DNA of 7,121 bases from an uncultured Bacteroidota bacterium (GTDB lineage: Bacteria; Bacteroidota; Bacteroidia; B-17B0; Aurantibacillaceae), in contig CALMNJ010000216.1 in the NCBI GenBank assembly GCA_937868675.1, positions 1 through 7,121 on the forward strand. The letters run 5' to 3'. The translations under genes and the position numbers were made by a program. A model generated the notes under the pieces. The model made no database searches and was not told where the DNA came from. It worked only from the letters and a program-made list of their open reading frames with translations. Shown here piece after piece: positions 1-7,088 of this stretch; the first letter of the stretch is position 1; every line of letters begins with the position of its first letter.

Positions 1-1
1 A

Positions 2-3000
2 AAAAATCGTGTGCAGTACAAAGAGTTTGTGTGGACTTACCTCGACTATGACCGTTACCGCGTTTATTTCTATCAGGGTGGAATAGAAACCGCCAAATAC
101 GCATCGCTCAGTTTTAACAAACAACTGAGCATGCTCGAAAAACGACTCGATTTTCAGGTGGACGATAAACTCAATGTGATCGTTTACAACAATCAGGAAG
201 ATTTTAAACAAAGTAACCTTGGATTGAGCGGCGACGACCAGAATAACATCGGAGGTGTTACGCGCATCGTGGGGGATAAGATATGTGTTTTTTTCAACGG
301 CTCGCACGTTGAACTTGATCAGCAAATACGCGCCGCACTGGCGCAACTGCTTCTCGACAAAATGCTTTACGGCGGAAACGCCCGAGAAATGGTGCGCAAC
401 TCAACCTTGCTGTATATACCCGACTGGTACATTGCAGGCCTGGTAAAATACCTGTCGGAGGGATGGACCAGTTACAACGATAACCTGATGTACGATGCCC
501 TGAAGAACGACGACTTCAGTTCTTTTAACCGCCTTAGCGGCAGGCAGGCCACCGCAGCCGGCCACGCCCTCTGGTACTATATTGTTTCTACCTACGGCGA
601 AAGTATGATTCCTACCATACTTTACATGACCCGCGTAAGCCGCAGCCTCGACAATGCATTTGTTACCACCATCGGCGTTACGCTCGATAATCTTATTTAC
701 GATTTTAATGAATCCTACAACCGCCGCCTTTATATGTTTCGCGATTCGCTCCGGCAATCTCCCATTGTGACCGATAACAGTGTGCTGCGCCGTTACCGTG
801 ACACCAAACATTATTATCAGGTAAAGATCAGCCCGGATGGTAAGGAAGTAATGTATGCCACCAACGAGCTTAACCAGTTACGGGTGTACGTGAAAAACAT
901 CGAAACCGGTAAAACAAAACGAATACTGAATGCCAACCCAAAGCTTGAGCAGGTGGACGATTACAACTACCCGCTTTTAGCCTGGCATCCGGGTGGCAAA
1001 TCGGCCATCATGATCTACCCCGTTAAAAGCGAGCTGGTATTGCAGATTGTGAATTTTGAAACCAATGAAAGAATTAAACGGCCTATGCCTGGTTTCGAAA
1101 AAGTGAACAGCGTTTCGTTTAACAACGATGGAAAAAAACTGGCGCTAAGCGCCGTAAAAAAAGGAAAGGGGCAAAGCGACATTTTTGTGTTTACCATGAA
1201 CACCAGCGGCATTGAGCAGCTTACCAACGACATCTGGGACGACAACAATCCGGTATTTGTAAAAAATTCAAAACAACTTGTTTTTGAAAGTAACCGTGTA
1301 AATGATACGGTAAAAGCAACTGACGATGCGCGTTTTTTTGTAAAAATGAATCGCAACATGGACCTCTTTATGGCCCAGTATCCCTTTACAAACAAAGTGC
1401 TGGTGCGGGTTACCAACACCCCCGATTTTAATGAAACATTTCCACAGGCCTACACCAATCATTATGTGTGTTACCTCAGCGACAGGAATGGAATTTACAA
1501 CCGTTTTCTGGCGCATTACGACAGCAGCATTTCTTTTGTTGACACCACCGAGCATTACCGGTATTTTTTCAATTCAAGCCCGGTAAGTAATTACGAGCGA
1601 AGCATCCTCGAACAAAACATCAGCCCCGATGGCGGTTTTGTGGCCGAACGGTTTTACGTAAACGGCAACGACATGCTCAGTGTGTCGCCCCTGCAAACGC
1701 TTAATGAAATAAAAATGAAGCAGCCGCAGAATACCTGGTTCAGAGGCTACATCAGCCCGGCTATCACCAATCCCGGCGAATATAAGGAGGTCAGAACGGA
1801 TGAAAGTGCGGTAACAGCTCCCAAAACAGATCCCGGAACCAAAGGCATAGATTTTGACAACTACCGCTTTGAAGGCGAAAAAGGCGTAACCGAGCAGCGG
1901 CGCGACGAACCAGCGAAAAGGGACACGATTCAAACCAGGCCCCATGGCCCTAAACCATTCAGGTTCCCGATTCAAAAAAATTACAACACCGCGTTTTATA
2001 CCGACTATGTGGTGACTCAGTTTGATAACTCCTATTTCTCAAATAATTACCAGGTGTTTTCCAATTCCGGTTCGCCTGTTTATCTCAATCCGGGGTTCAA
2101 CTTTGTAAACAAGGTAGCCATCAGCGATTTGTTTGAAGACATGCGCATTGTAGGTGGATACCGTTTCAATCCCTTCCCCTCAGGGGGCAACGAGTTTATG
2201 CTCTCGTGGGAACAGCGGCGTGGTAAAATAGACCACCAGATACTACTGGACCGCATGACACTCGATAAGGAATCAGCGGCGGGTGATGTAACCGGTAAAA
2301 TGCACACCTACTCCACGCGCTACTCCATGCGCATCCCTTTCAGTCCGGTAGCTTCCGTTCGTTTCTCGCTGCTTTACCGCTTCGATCAAAATGTGACCCT
2401 TTCGTACGGGGATGTTTCGGTGGGGCGTAAAAACACGTATTCAAGTCTGGCCGGTACAAGGGCCGAGTTTATTTACGACAACACCCGCAAAGTGATGCTG
2501 AATATTCTCAATGGCATGCGCGCCAAAGTGTGGACCGAATACTGGCTGCATACCGGCGACAAGGTGGGCAACCTTTTTACGTCGGGTTTTGATGTGCGGC
2601 ATTACCAGCGTGTGCACCGGCAAATTACCTGGTGCAACCGCTTTGCCGGCGGCAATTCGCTGGGAAGCGAGCGCCTGCTGTTTTATCTTGGCGGTGTTGA
2701 CAACTGGTTTCGTCCTACCTTCAATAACAACGTCACCGTGTTGCATCCTGAAACTTACGGCTACCAAACCCTGGCCACCGATATGCGCGGCTTTACACAA
2801 AATATACGCAACGGAAATAATTTTCTGCTTTACAACACCGAGCTTCGGGTTCCTTTTGTACGTTACTTTATTGATTACCCCCTGCGTTCTGATTTTTTAA
2901 ACAATCTGCAGTTTCTTGGATTTACCGATTTAGGGATGGCCTGGTACGGCTCTAATCCGCTCAGCGGCGAAAACACCGAAAATGTAAAGGCCTACATTGA

Positions 3001-3202
3001 TCACGATCCCGTTTCGGGAACCGGAAGCACAGGAGTAATTGTAACGGTCATTGATAATAAAAACCCGCTCATTGGCGGCGTAGGTTTTGGCCTGCGTTCC
3101 AGAGTGCTGGGCTATTTTATGCGCCTTGATTTTGGCTGGGGTATTGATAACTGGCAGTTGCAAAATAAAGTTGTAGCCCTTTCCTTTACAAGCGATTTTT
3201 AA
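2..3202 (+). CDS. Outer-membrane protein: degenerate peptidase-like head, TolB-like propeller, Omp85-like barrel (5' partial)
   Basis: The frame is open to the window edge and the only early start is a GTG at 11 with no signal peptide after it, so the true start and export signal lie upstream. Residue numbers here count that GTG codon as 1. Residues 1-240 resemble the gluzincin-like (peptidase MA) head of Bacteroidota surface proteins, ending in an IPDWYIAGLVKYLSEGW segment (136-152). Where HExxH is expected, the segment at 106-115 reads IRAALAQLLL, so no zinc site is visible. Residues 265-560 carry PD40/TolB-like propeller repeats, for example ISPDGKEVMYA (273-283) and FNNDGKKLALS (370-380). 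A charged, proline-containing linker follows (590-655). Residues 660-1063 alternate like a beta-barrel, contain an RGF motif (926-928) like the Omp85 L6 loop, and end in a terminal Phe. POTRA domains are not evident. The role is unknown; surface assembly or export is inferred. It is the first visible gene of an operon. Confidence 0.85.
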   Translation, partial: KNRVQYKEFVWTYLDYDRYRVYFYQGGIETAKYASLSFNKQLSMLEKRLDFQVDDKLNVIVYNNQEDFKQSNLGLSGDDQNNIGGVTRIVGDKICVFFNGSHVELDQQIRAALAQLLLDKMLYGGNAREMVRNSTLLYIPDWYIAGLVKYLSEGWTSYNDNLMYDALKNDDFSSFNRLSGRQATAAGHALWYYIVSTYGESMIPTILYMTRVSRSLDNAFVTTIGVTLDNLIYDFNESYNRRLYMFRDSLRQSPIVTDNSVLRRYRDTKHYYQVKISPDGKEVMYATNELNQLRVYVKNIETGKTKRILNANPKLEQVDDYNYPLLAWHPGGKSAIMIYPVKSELVLQIVNFETNERIKRPMPGFEKVNSVSFNNDGKKLALSAVKKGKGQSDIFVFTMNTSGIEQLTNDIWDDNNPVFVKNSKQLVFESNRVNDTVKATDDARFFVKMNRNMDLFMAQYPFTNKVLVRVTNTPDFNETFPQAYTNHYVCYLSDRNGIYNRFLAHYDSSISFVDTTEHYRYFFNSSPVSNYERSILEQNISPDGGFVAERFYVNGNDMLSVSPLQTLNEIKMKQPQNTWFRGYISPAITNPGEYKEVRTDESAVTAPKTDPGTKGIDFDNYRFEGEKGVTEQRRDEPAKRDTIQTRPHGPKPFRFPIQKNYNTAFYTDYVVTQFDNSYFSNNYQVFSNSGSPVYLNPGFNFVNKVAISDLFEDMRIVGGYRFNPFPSGGNEFMLSWEQRRGKIDHQILLDRMTLDKESAAGDVTGKMHTYSTRYSMRIPFSPVASVRFSLLYRFDQNVTLSYGDVSVGRKNTYSSLAGTRAEFIYDNTRKVMLNILNGMRAKVWTEYWLHTGDKVGNLFTSGFDVRHYQRVHRQITWCNRFAGGNSLGSERLLFYLGGVDNWFRPTFNNNVTVLHPETYGYQTLATDMRGFTQNIRNGNNFLLYNTELRVPFVRYFIDYPLRSDFLNNLQFLGFTDLGMAWYGSNPLSGENTENVKAYIDHDPVSGTGSTGVIVTVIDNKNPLIGGVGFGLRSRVLGYFMRLDFGWGIDNWQLQNKVVALSFTSDF

Positions 3203-3206
3203 CACC

Positions 3207-3581
3207 ATGAAAAGAACCATGAACGAAATAATTATACTCCTCATTATTGGCCTCGTATCGGGCTACCTTAGCGGTCTTATTGGCATTGGCGGCGGCATTG
3301 TAATTGTGCCCGCCCTGGTTTACTTTGTGGCCATGAACCAGAAAACGGCCCAGGGCACCACCCTGTTTATGTTTATGATCCCGGTGGGCATACTGGGCGT
3401 TTACACCTATTACAAGGCGGGCAACGTGGATTACAAAACCGCGCTGATTATGGCCGCCACTTTTGTGTTTGGCAGCTATCTGGGCAGCAAAACCGCCATT
3501 GCCGTTGATACTAAGCTCGTAAAGCAGATATTTGGTGCTGCCATTGTGCTTATCGGCATCAAAATGCTTTGGAACAAATAA
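3207..3581 (+). CDS. Half-size TauE/SafE-family (TSUP) membrane permease
   Basis: This is a 124-residue inner-membrane protein with about four hydrophobic segments, roughly 8-42, 52-69, 77-97 and 104-122. The first segment contains the glycine-rich GLIGIGGG run (23-30) followed by VPAL (34-37), then AQGTTL (48-53), which are hallmarks of the TauE/SafE family. Full-length members have about 250 residues made of two such repeats, so this is a single repeat; by inference it would act as a dimer. Family members export sulfite, sulfoacetate or other organic anions, but the substrate cannot be read from the sequence. The ATG at 3207 lies 4 bases after the previous stop. A second ATG at 3219 (MNEIIILL) is an equally plausible start. 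The reading frame is intact with no sign that a second repeat was lost by frameshift: the downstream amidohydrolase begins at the stop codon. Substrate is open; family assignment is fairly firm. Confidence 0.85.
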   Translation: MKRTMNEIIILLIIGLVSGYLSGLIGIGGGIVIVPALVYFVAMNQKTAQGTTLFMFMIPVGILGVYTYYKAGNVDYKTALIMAATFVFGSYLGSKTAIAVDTKLVKQIFGAAIVLIGIKMLWNK

Positions 3582-4786
3582 TGCCTGGTGCCGAAAAAAT
3601 AAAACAGCTTGCATCCCGGTATTTTAAGGAGGTGCAGGCCATCCGCCACCACCTGCACAGCCATCCTGAACTTTCATTTAAGGAATTTCGAACCTCCGAT
3701 TACATCGCCGCTCAGTTGCAGGCAAAAGGCATTGCATTTACACGCGGCCACGCCGGCACGGGTATTGTGGCCACCATTCAGGGCCAAGATCCGGCGCGTG
3801 ATGTTGTTTTATTGCGCGCCGATATGGATGCGCTCCCCATTCAGGAAAAAAGCACGGCGGCCTATGCATCGTGTGTGCCCGGCGTCATGCATGCCTGCGG
3901 CCACGATGTGCACTCGGCCTGCATGCTGGGCGCCGCATTTATACTCAACGAAACTAAAAACGATTGGCAGGGAACGGTAAAAATAATGTTTCAGCCGGGC
4001 GAAGAAGTACTCCCCGGTGGCGCCAGTTTAATGATTAAAGAAGGCGTGCTGCATAATCCGGAAGTAAGCAAAGCCCTGGCATTGCATGTGTATCCCTCCA
4101 TGCCGGCCGGCCGGGCGGGTTTCCGCCCCGGCATGTACATGGCCAGTACCGACGAGCTGTACATTACCGTAAACGGAAAGGGAGGTCATGCCGCCATGCC
4201 TGCCGATTACATCAATCCGCTGCTGATTGCCTCCGAATTATTGCTGAAGATAAACGACACGTTCATGAAACCCGGCGCACTAAAAGGTACGGCCGGCGAA
4301 ACAATACCCACCGTGGTGGCTTTTGGAAAAATAGAGGGCAGGGGCGCTACCAACGTTGTTCCGCAAACCGTTGAACTGGCAGGCACCATGCGCACCATGA
4401 ATGAGGATTGGCGGGCAGAAATAAAAAGGCGTCTTGCGGATATTGTAAAAAATGTTTCGGATCAATATGGGATTGAATCCCAGCTGCGTATAGAGCACGG
4501 TTACCCCTTTCTGGTAAACAACGAGCCTTTTACCGATTCGTGCAGCGCGCTGGCTCAACAATACCTGGGCCGGGAAAATGTGGAAGACTTGCCCTTACGC
4601 ATGACCGCCGAAGATTTTGCTTTTATAACACAGCAGGTACCAAGCTGTTTCTTCCGGCTTGGCACCGCAGGGCCCGATAACACCTTTCGTTCGGGAGTGC
4701 ATACACCCACCTTCGATATTCATGAAACGGCACTTGAAACCGGCATGGGCCTTATGGCCTGGCTGGCGGTAAATGCGGTGAAGTGA
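3581..4786 (+). CDS. M20D-family amidohydrolase (N-acyl-amino-acid / hippurate hydrolase-like)
   Basis: A 401-residue cytoplasmic metallo-amidohydrolase that should cleave an N-acyl group from an amino acid or a similar amide. I chose the ATG at 3581, which overlaps the permease stop as TAATG; a TTG at 3569 would add four residues. Motifs in order are RHHLHSHPEL (22-31), RADMDALP (79-86), MHACGHDVH (103-111, ligands Cys106 and His108), GEE (140-142, Glu141 as likely general base and Glu142 as ligand), LHVYP (168-172, His169), GKGGHAAMP in the lid/dimerisation domain (His203), AEDFAF (343-348) and GVHTPTF (His374). All expected metal ligands are present, so the enzyme should be active. The catalytic domain spans roughly 8-180 and 290-401, with the lid in between. 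The length is usual for IAA-amino-acid hydrolase, hippuricase and AmhX/AbgA-type enzymes. No signal peptide is seen. The exact substrate cannot be told apart from sequence alone. Confidence 0.93.
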   Translation: MPGAEKIKQLASRYFKEVQAIRHHLHSHPELSFKEFRTSDYIAAQLQAKGIAFTRGHAGTGIVATIQGQDPARDVVLLRADMDALPIQEKSTAAYASCVPGVMHACGHDVHSACMLGAAFILNETKNDWQGTVKIMFQPGEEVLPGGASLMIKEGVLHNPEVSKALALHVYPSMPAGRAGFRPGMYMASTDELYITVNGKGGHAAMPADYINPLLIASELLLKINDTFMKPGALKGTAGETIPTVVAFGKIEGRGATNVVPQTVELAGTMRTMNEDWRAEIKRRLADIVKNVSDQYGIESQLRIEHGYPFLVNNEPFTDSCSALAQQYLGRENVEDLPLRMTAEDFAFITQQVPSCFFRLGTAGPDNTFRSGVHTPTFDIHETALETGMGLMAWLAVNAVK

Positions 4787-4888
4787 TAGCTGTTAAATCA
4801 CTTGCCAACTAACTTTCATTACTATAAAATCACCGTTCGAATATCAGCGTAATGCTCGGTTCTTGGTGAAGCGTGTAACACAAACAGC

Positions 4889-4912
4889 ACCCGGTATATT
4901 AATATACCAGGT
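4889..4912. terminator. 24-bp palindrome between convergent genes, candidate bidirectional terminator
   Basis: The arms ACCCGGTATATT and AATATACCAGGT are complementary at 11 of 12 positions, with a perfect 16-bp core at 4893-4908. In minus-strand RNA the single mismatch becomes a U-G wobble, so the stem pairs fully there; in plus-strand RNA it is a C-A mismatch. The hairpin lies 102 bases past the amidohydrolase stop and 28 bases past the stop of the minus-strand gene, where a shared terminator would be expected. The following bases are only moderately T-rich on the plus side (TTTACTTTG) and not convincingly so on the minus side, so termination is inferred from position. A protein-binding dyad is the alternative. 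Confidence 0.45.
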
Positions 4913-4940
4913 TTACTTTGTGGCTCTGGCCTCAAAGCCT

Positions 4941-5387
4941 TTAAAGCATATCGTAATTGGTGGTGGTTTTGGTGCAGTCGCTGTCGCACTTGGTGCACTT
5001 GGTGCCCCATAAATTAGGTACGCAACCGTCGGTTTGGGAGCAGCCCTTGGTGGTGCACGAAATATGAGTGGCGTTTAGGCTTGTGCCATTGCCGCCGCTT
5101 AAAACCTGTAAAGGTAATGTGGTGCTTGTTTCGCCGTCGGTAAAACGGATGCAATAATAATTTTCACCGTTTTCGTCCTGCACCTGAATGATGCCGACGG
5201 ATGTAAACACCACATTAATATTTGAGACCTGTGAAAGCACCGATTGCAAATGAGCCATCATGGTTGGAATGTTTGCATCAATAATGGCATTGCCCTGCGA
5301 ATCGAGATGCCCGATGATCTGGCTGCGACCGCTTTGCGCGAACAGCACAAAAGCTGGCAGAATGAAAATGTATTTTATTGTTTTCAT
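4941..5387 (-). CDS. Small exported cysteine-rich protein, function unknown
   Basis: I do not recognise this 148-residue protein. It opens with a clear signal peptide: Lys2 and Lys5, then a hydrophobic core at 6-17, with cleavage likely near residues 17-23. No lipobox cysteine is present, so it is probably periplasmic or secreted. The middle (24-100) is a mixed segment containing one cysteine (Cys79). The tail has six cysteines within 28 residues (111, 116, 122, 131, 134, 138), including a CTKC motif, and then a Thr-rich end. This pattern suggests a disulfide-stabilised or metal-binding mini-domain, but I see no named motif. The ATG at 5385-5387 is followed at once by the signal peptide, which fixes the start. 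A strong promoter match lies about 57 bases upstream, so it is probably transcribed alone. It could be a small surface or effector-like protein; nothing in the sequence decides this. Confidence 0.8.
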   Translation of the reverse strand: MKTIKYIFILPAFVLFAQSGRSQIIGHLDSQGNAIIDANIPTMMAHLQSVLSQVSNINVVFTSVGIIQVQDENGENYYCIRFTDGETSTTLPLQVLSGGNGTSLNATHISCTTKGCSQTDGCVPNLWGTKCTKCDSDCTKTTTNYDML

Positions 5388-5444
5388 GGATTTGGTTCTG
5401 TTACCTTAGCACAGAAAGGATTTTTGCATGTTTATTATTTCTGG

Positions 5445-5475
5445 CAAAGATATTTGTGTTTTAGCTTCTTGTCAA
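5445..5475 (-). promoter_or_regulatory. Bacteroidota-type housekeeping promoter for the cysteine-rich protein gene
   Basis: Read on the minus strand, TTG (5473-5475) is separated by exactly 20 bases from TATCTTTG (5445-5452). The second element fits the -7 consensus TAnnTTTG perfectly and the spacing falls in the normal range for the primary sigma factor of this phylum. The start codon at 5387 would then have a leader of about 50 bases. Confidence 0.7.
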
Positions 5476-5496
5476 CCGTAGTAAACTACAGTTTTG

Positions 5497-5530
5497 TACC
5501 TGTTGTTTACAACAGGTAGCTTCTTTTTTC
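5497..5530 (+). terminator. Hairpin with T-run, oriented for plus-strand transcripts
   Basis: A perfect 9-bp stem, TACCTGTTG (5497-5505) and CAACAGGTA (5510-5518), encloses a TTTA loop. It is followed by GC and the T-rich tract TTCTTTTTTC (5521-5530), the layout of an intrinsic terminator for plus-strand RNA. No plus-strand gene lies closer than 4786. The hairpin is 22 bases upstream of the -33 element of the minus-strand promoter, so it might instead be an operator there. In minus-strand RNA the hairpin has no U-tract after it, so it should not terminate the gene at 5621-7042. Confidence 0.5.
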
Positions 5531-5620
5531 AACAGCCCTTTATCTGATCCGATACGATAAAATTCTTCAAAAGTTACCATTCCTACCTAGACATACATTT
5601 GTTTCAAAAGCAGACGCTCG

Positions 5621-7042
5621 TTATTGTACATTAAAGAATAAAATCGTTTTGTTGTCGTTATTGAGCGCTACCAGCCTGTTTTCGCCGGCAAAGCGCATGG
5701 TTTCGGTATTGGCGTTTTGAGGAACAGAAATTTTTGTGTCAGCTTCAATTTTCCGTGTTTCGGTATTGTAAATTACGCAGCGTGTTTCGTGGTTACGGTC
5801 AATTAAAATGGCAAGATGTTGCCGGTCTTTTCGCTGCACGTCGTACACCTGAATTTTATGCAGGGAACCCGGGCTCAGAAGATCGCCGAGCATGTAAGAA
5901 TGATTGGCACCCAGTTCAACAAACACGGGTTGAAATTGCGCAAACAGAAACTGTCTGTTGCACATGGTCAGGAATACCTGGGTGTTGCCAAAGTTTGTAT
6001 TAAGGTACGTGGAATCCGAAACGAGGTATGGCGATAATTTTTTAAACACCAGTTGATTCCGGCCATTAAGACCGTATTCAGCCATAAAATTATTTTCTGT
6101 ACGCAATTGTTCCTGATAAAGGGTAAAATAAAAATTATTGTTATGAACGGCAAAGGCACTGCCGCTGGCTACGTAATATTCTTCTTTCAGGGTGGATGGA
6201 AGTGCATCGTCTTTTACTGGAAACAATTCGCTTTTTCGGCTGAATAGGTTTTTTTTGTAAATGAACGCCTTGCCTCCAATACCGGTGTCCTTCTCAACGG
6301 GCCTTACAATAGCGCAGGGAAAAACAAGATACAAATACAATGCACTGTCGGTTAAATAACAGGTTTCGATATGAGGTTTTGTTTTTCCAAGTTCTTTAAG
6401 GTCGCGATAAAGTATTCTGTAGGCAGCTGTATCTACTATCCCCGATCGCAGGAAGGGTTGGGCGTGAAACGATTTTCCTTTTATTTGCAAAATGCCCGCA
6501 AGGTTGTTTTGTGTTTTGCCAAGCGATACTACCACCGCTTTGTTCAGTAAATAATCAGTGATGCATAACCTGCCTTCGTAATAAAACAGATTGGAACGAT
6601 TAGAGAGTTTTACCGAATCGGGGAGAGGGATAACAAGCGGTTGCACATGCGTGACAGTGAGTTTGTTGATGCCTCCAACTTTTTCAAACAGTTCATTCAG
6701 TTCAAATGAATCGGCTTTAAATTTGTTGTTGTAGAGAAGACAATACGAGCGCGCGTACGGGCTGTTGAAGGGATCGTTTGTTTTGTCGAAATAACGGATA
6801 GCCAGATTTTTTACGTCGCCGTATCCTTCCATCATTTCCTCTGAGGCAGCTTTGTTGGCCAGGGGAAAATATATACGCTTAACGACACCTGGAGCCAGTT
6901 TGCCAATGCAGTTGAGGGCCAGATTACAGTTTACGCACTGATTGGTGTTCAAATAAATATGTAGCTCAATATTGGCCCTTGCTGTGTTGGTAATACACAG
7001 TAATAAAGCAAATACCGCATTTTTTAAGAAACGGAGTTTCAT
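5621..7042 (-). CDS. Exported protein with thioredoxin-like CxxC segment and probable beta-propeller, function unknown
   Basis: The frame stays open to an ATG at 7117, but the ATG at 7042 is the better start because a clean signal peptide follows: basic residues at 2-7, a hydrophobic core at 9-17, and ARA (21-23) before cleavage at Asn24. That gives 473 residues. The mature N-terminus has a strand (25-31), then CVNC (36-39) and Cys45 at the head of a probable helix, the arrangement of a thioredoxin-type active site. The segment SYCLLYNN (99-106) could be a later strand of that fold; a cis-proline is not obvious. From about 150 to 473 the protein is rich in short strands with repeated patterns such as NLFYYEGRLCITDYLLNKAVVVS and RLVALNNDNKTILFF (456-470), suggesting a propeller. 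It is probably periplasmic or surface exposed and could be redox active or merely disulfide bonded. No family name can be given. Its upstream edge carries a hairpin (7056-7088). Confidence 0.8.
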   Translation of the reverse strand: MKLRFLKNAVFALLLCITNTARANIELHIYLNTNQCVNCNLALNCIGKLAPGVVKRIYFPLANKAASEEMMEGYGDVKNLAIRYFDKTNDPFNSPYARSYCLLYNNKFKADSFELNELFEKVGGINKLTVTHVQPLVIPLPDSVKLSNRSNLFYYEGRLCITDYLLNKAVVVSLGKTQNNLAGILQIKGKSFHAQPFLRSGIVDTAAYRILYRDLKELGKTKPHIETCYLTDSALYLYLVFPCAIVRPVEKDTGIGGKAFIYKKNLFSRKSELFPVKDDALPSTLKEEYYVASGSAFAVHNNNFYFTLYQEQLRTENNFMAEYGLNGRNQLVFKKLSPYLVSDSTYLNTNFGNTQVFLTMCNRQFLFAQFQPVFVELGANHSYMLGDLLSPGSLHKIQVYDVQRKDRQHLAILIDRNHETRCVIYNTETRKIEADTKISVPQNANTETMRFAGENRLVALNNDNKTILFFNVQ

Positions 7043-7055
7043 ATTGGGAACTTTA

Positions 7056-7088
7056 AAACGGCTACCTGAAGATAACAGGCAGCCGTTT
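7056..7088 (-). terminator. 13-bp hairpin just upstream of the 473-residue gene; terminator or operator
   Basis: The arms at 7056-7068 and 7076-7088 (plus strand AAACGGCTACCTG and CAGGCAGCCGTTT) pair at 12 of 13 positions around a 7-base loop. In minus-strand RNA the mismatch becomes a G-U wobble and the stem runs straight into UUU and then AAAG, which resembles an intrinsic terminator for a gene upstream of the window. Only 13 bases separate it from the start codon at 7042, so this gene's own promoter would have to overlap it, or the hairpin sits in its leader RNA. Confidence 0.45.

Larger units (their letters stand above)
5388..5620. other. 233-bp intergenic region between two minus-strand genes
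   Basis: Besides the promoter (5445-5475) and the hairpin (5497-5530), it contains a short dyad GTAGT-AA-ACTAC at 5478-5489 that abuts the -33 element. GTAAAC (5481-5486) also recurs inverted as GTTTAC (5505-5510) inside the hairpin. I see no terminator in the correct orientation for the gene ending at 5621, no tRNA, and no convincing short gene. Confidence 0.6.

Noticed and set aside
401..811. Open frame of 136 codons on the minus strand inside the first gene
   Set aside because: It is antisense to a well-supported coding region, has no recognisable motif, and its composition fits a mirror of the plus-strand codons. Other antisense frames at 1015-1975, 2080-2800 and 2930-3614 were dropped for the same reason.
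2511..2900. Open plus-strand frame of 129 codons within the barrel region
   Set aside because: It is out of frame with a barrel-coding sequence showing clear strand alternation and an RGF motif; its product is Cys- and Pro-rich with no motif.
4828..4872. TCACC and GGTGA arms as a terminator for the amidohydrolase operon
   Set aside because: Only five paired bases with a loop of about 30 bases and no T-tract; too weak to call.
4911..4920. TACTTTG on the plus strand as a -7 promoter element for an antisense RNA
   Set aside because: The spacing between TA and TTTG is one base short of TAnnTTTG and no TTG lies at the right distance.
5244..5519. Plus-strand frame of 91 codons ending inside the hairpin at 5497-5518
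   Set aside because: Its position just before a terminator-like hairpin is tempting, but its first half is antisense to the cysteine-rich protein gene, its second half covers that gene's promoter, and the product shows no domain or export signal.
5541..5559. Interrupted dyad TATCnnATC-C-GATnnGATA
   Set aside because: Two central mismatched pairs and lack of T-run or promoter nearby make chance likely in this A/T-rich gap.
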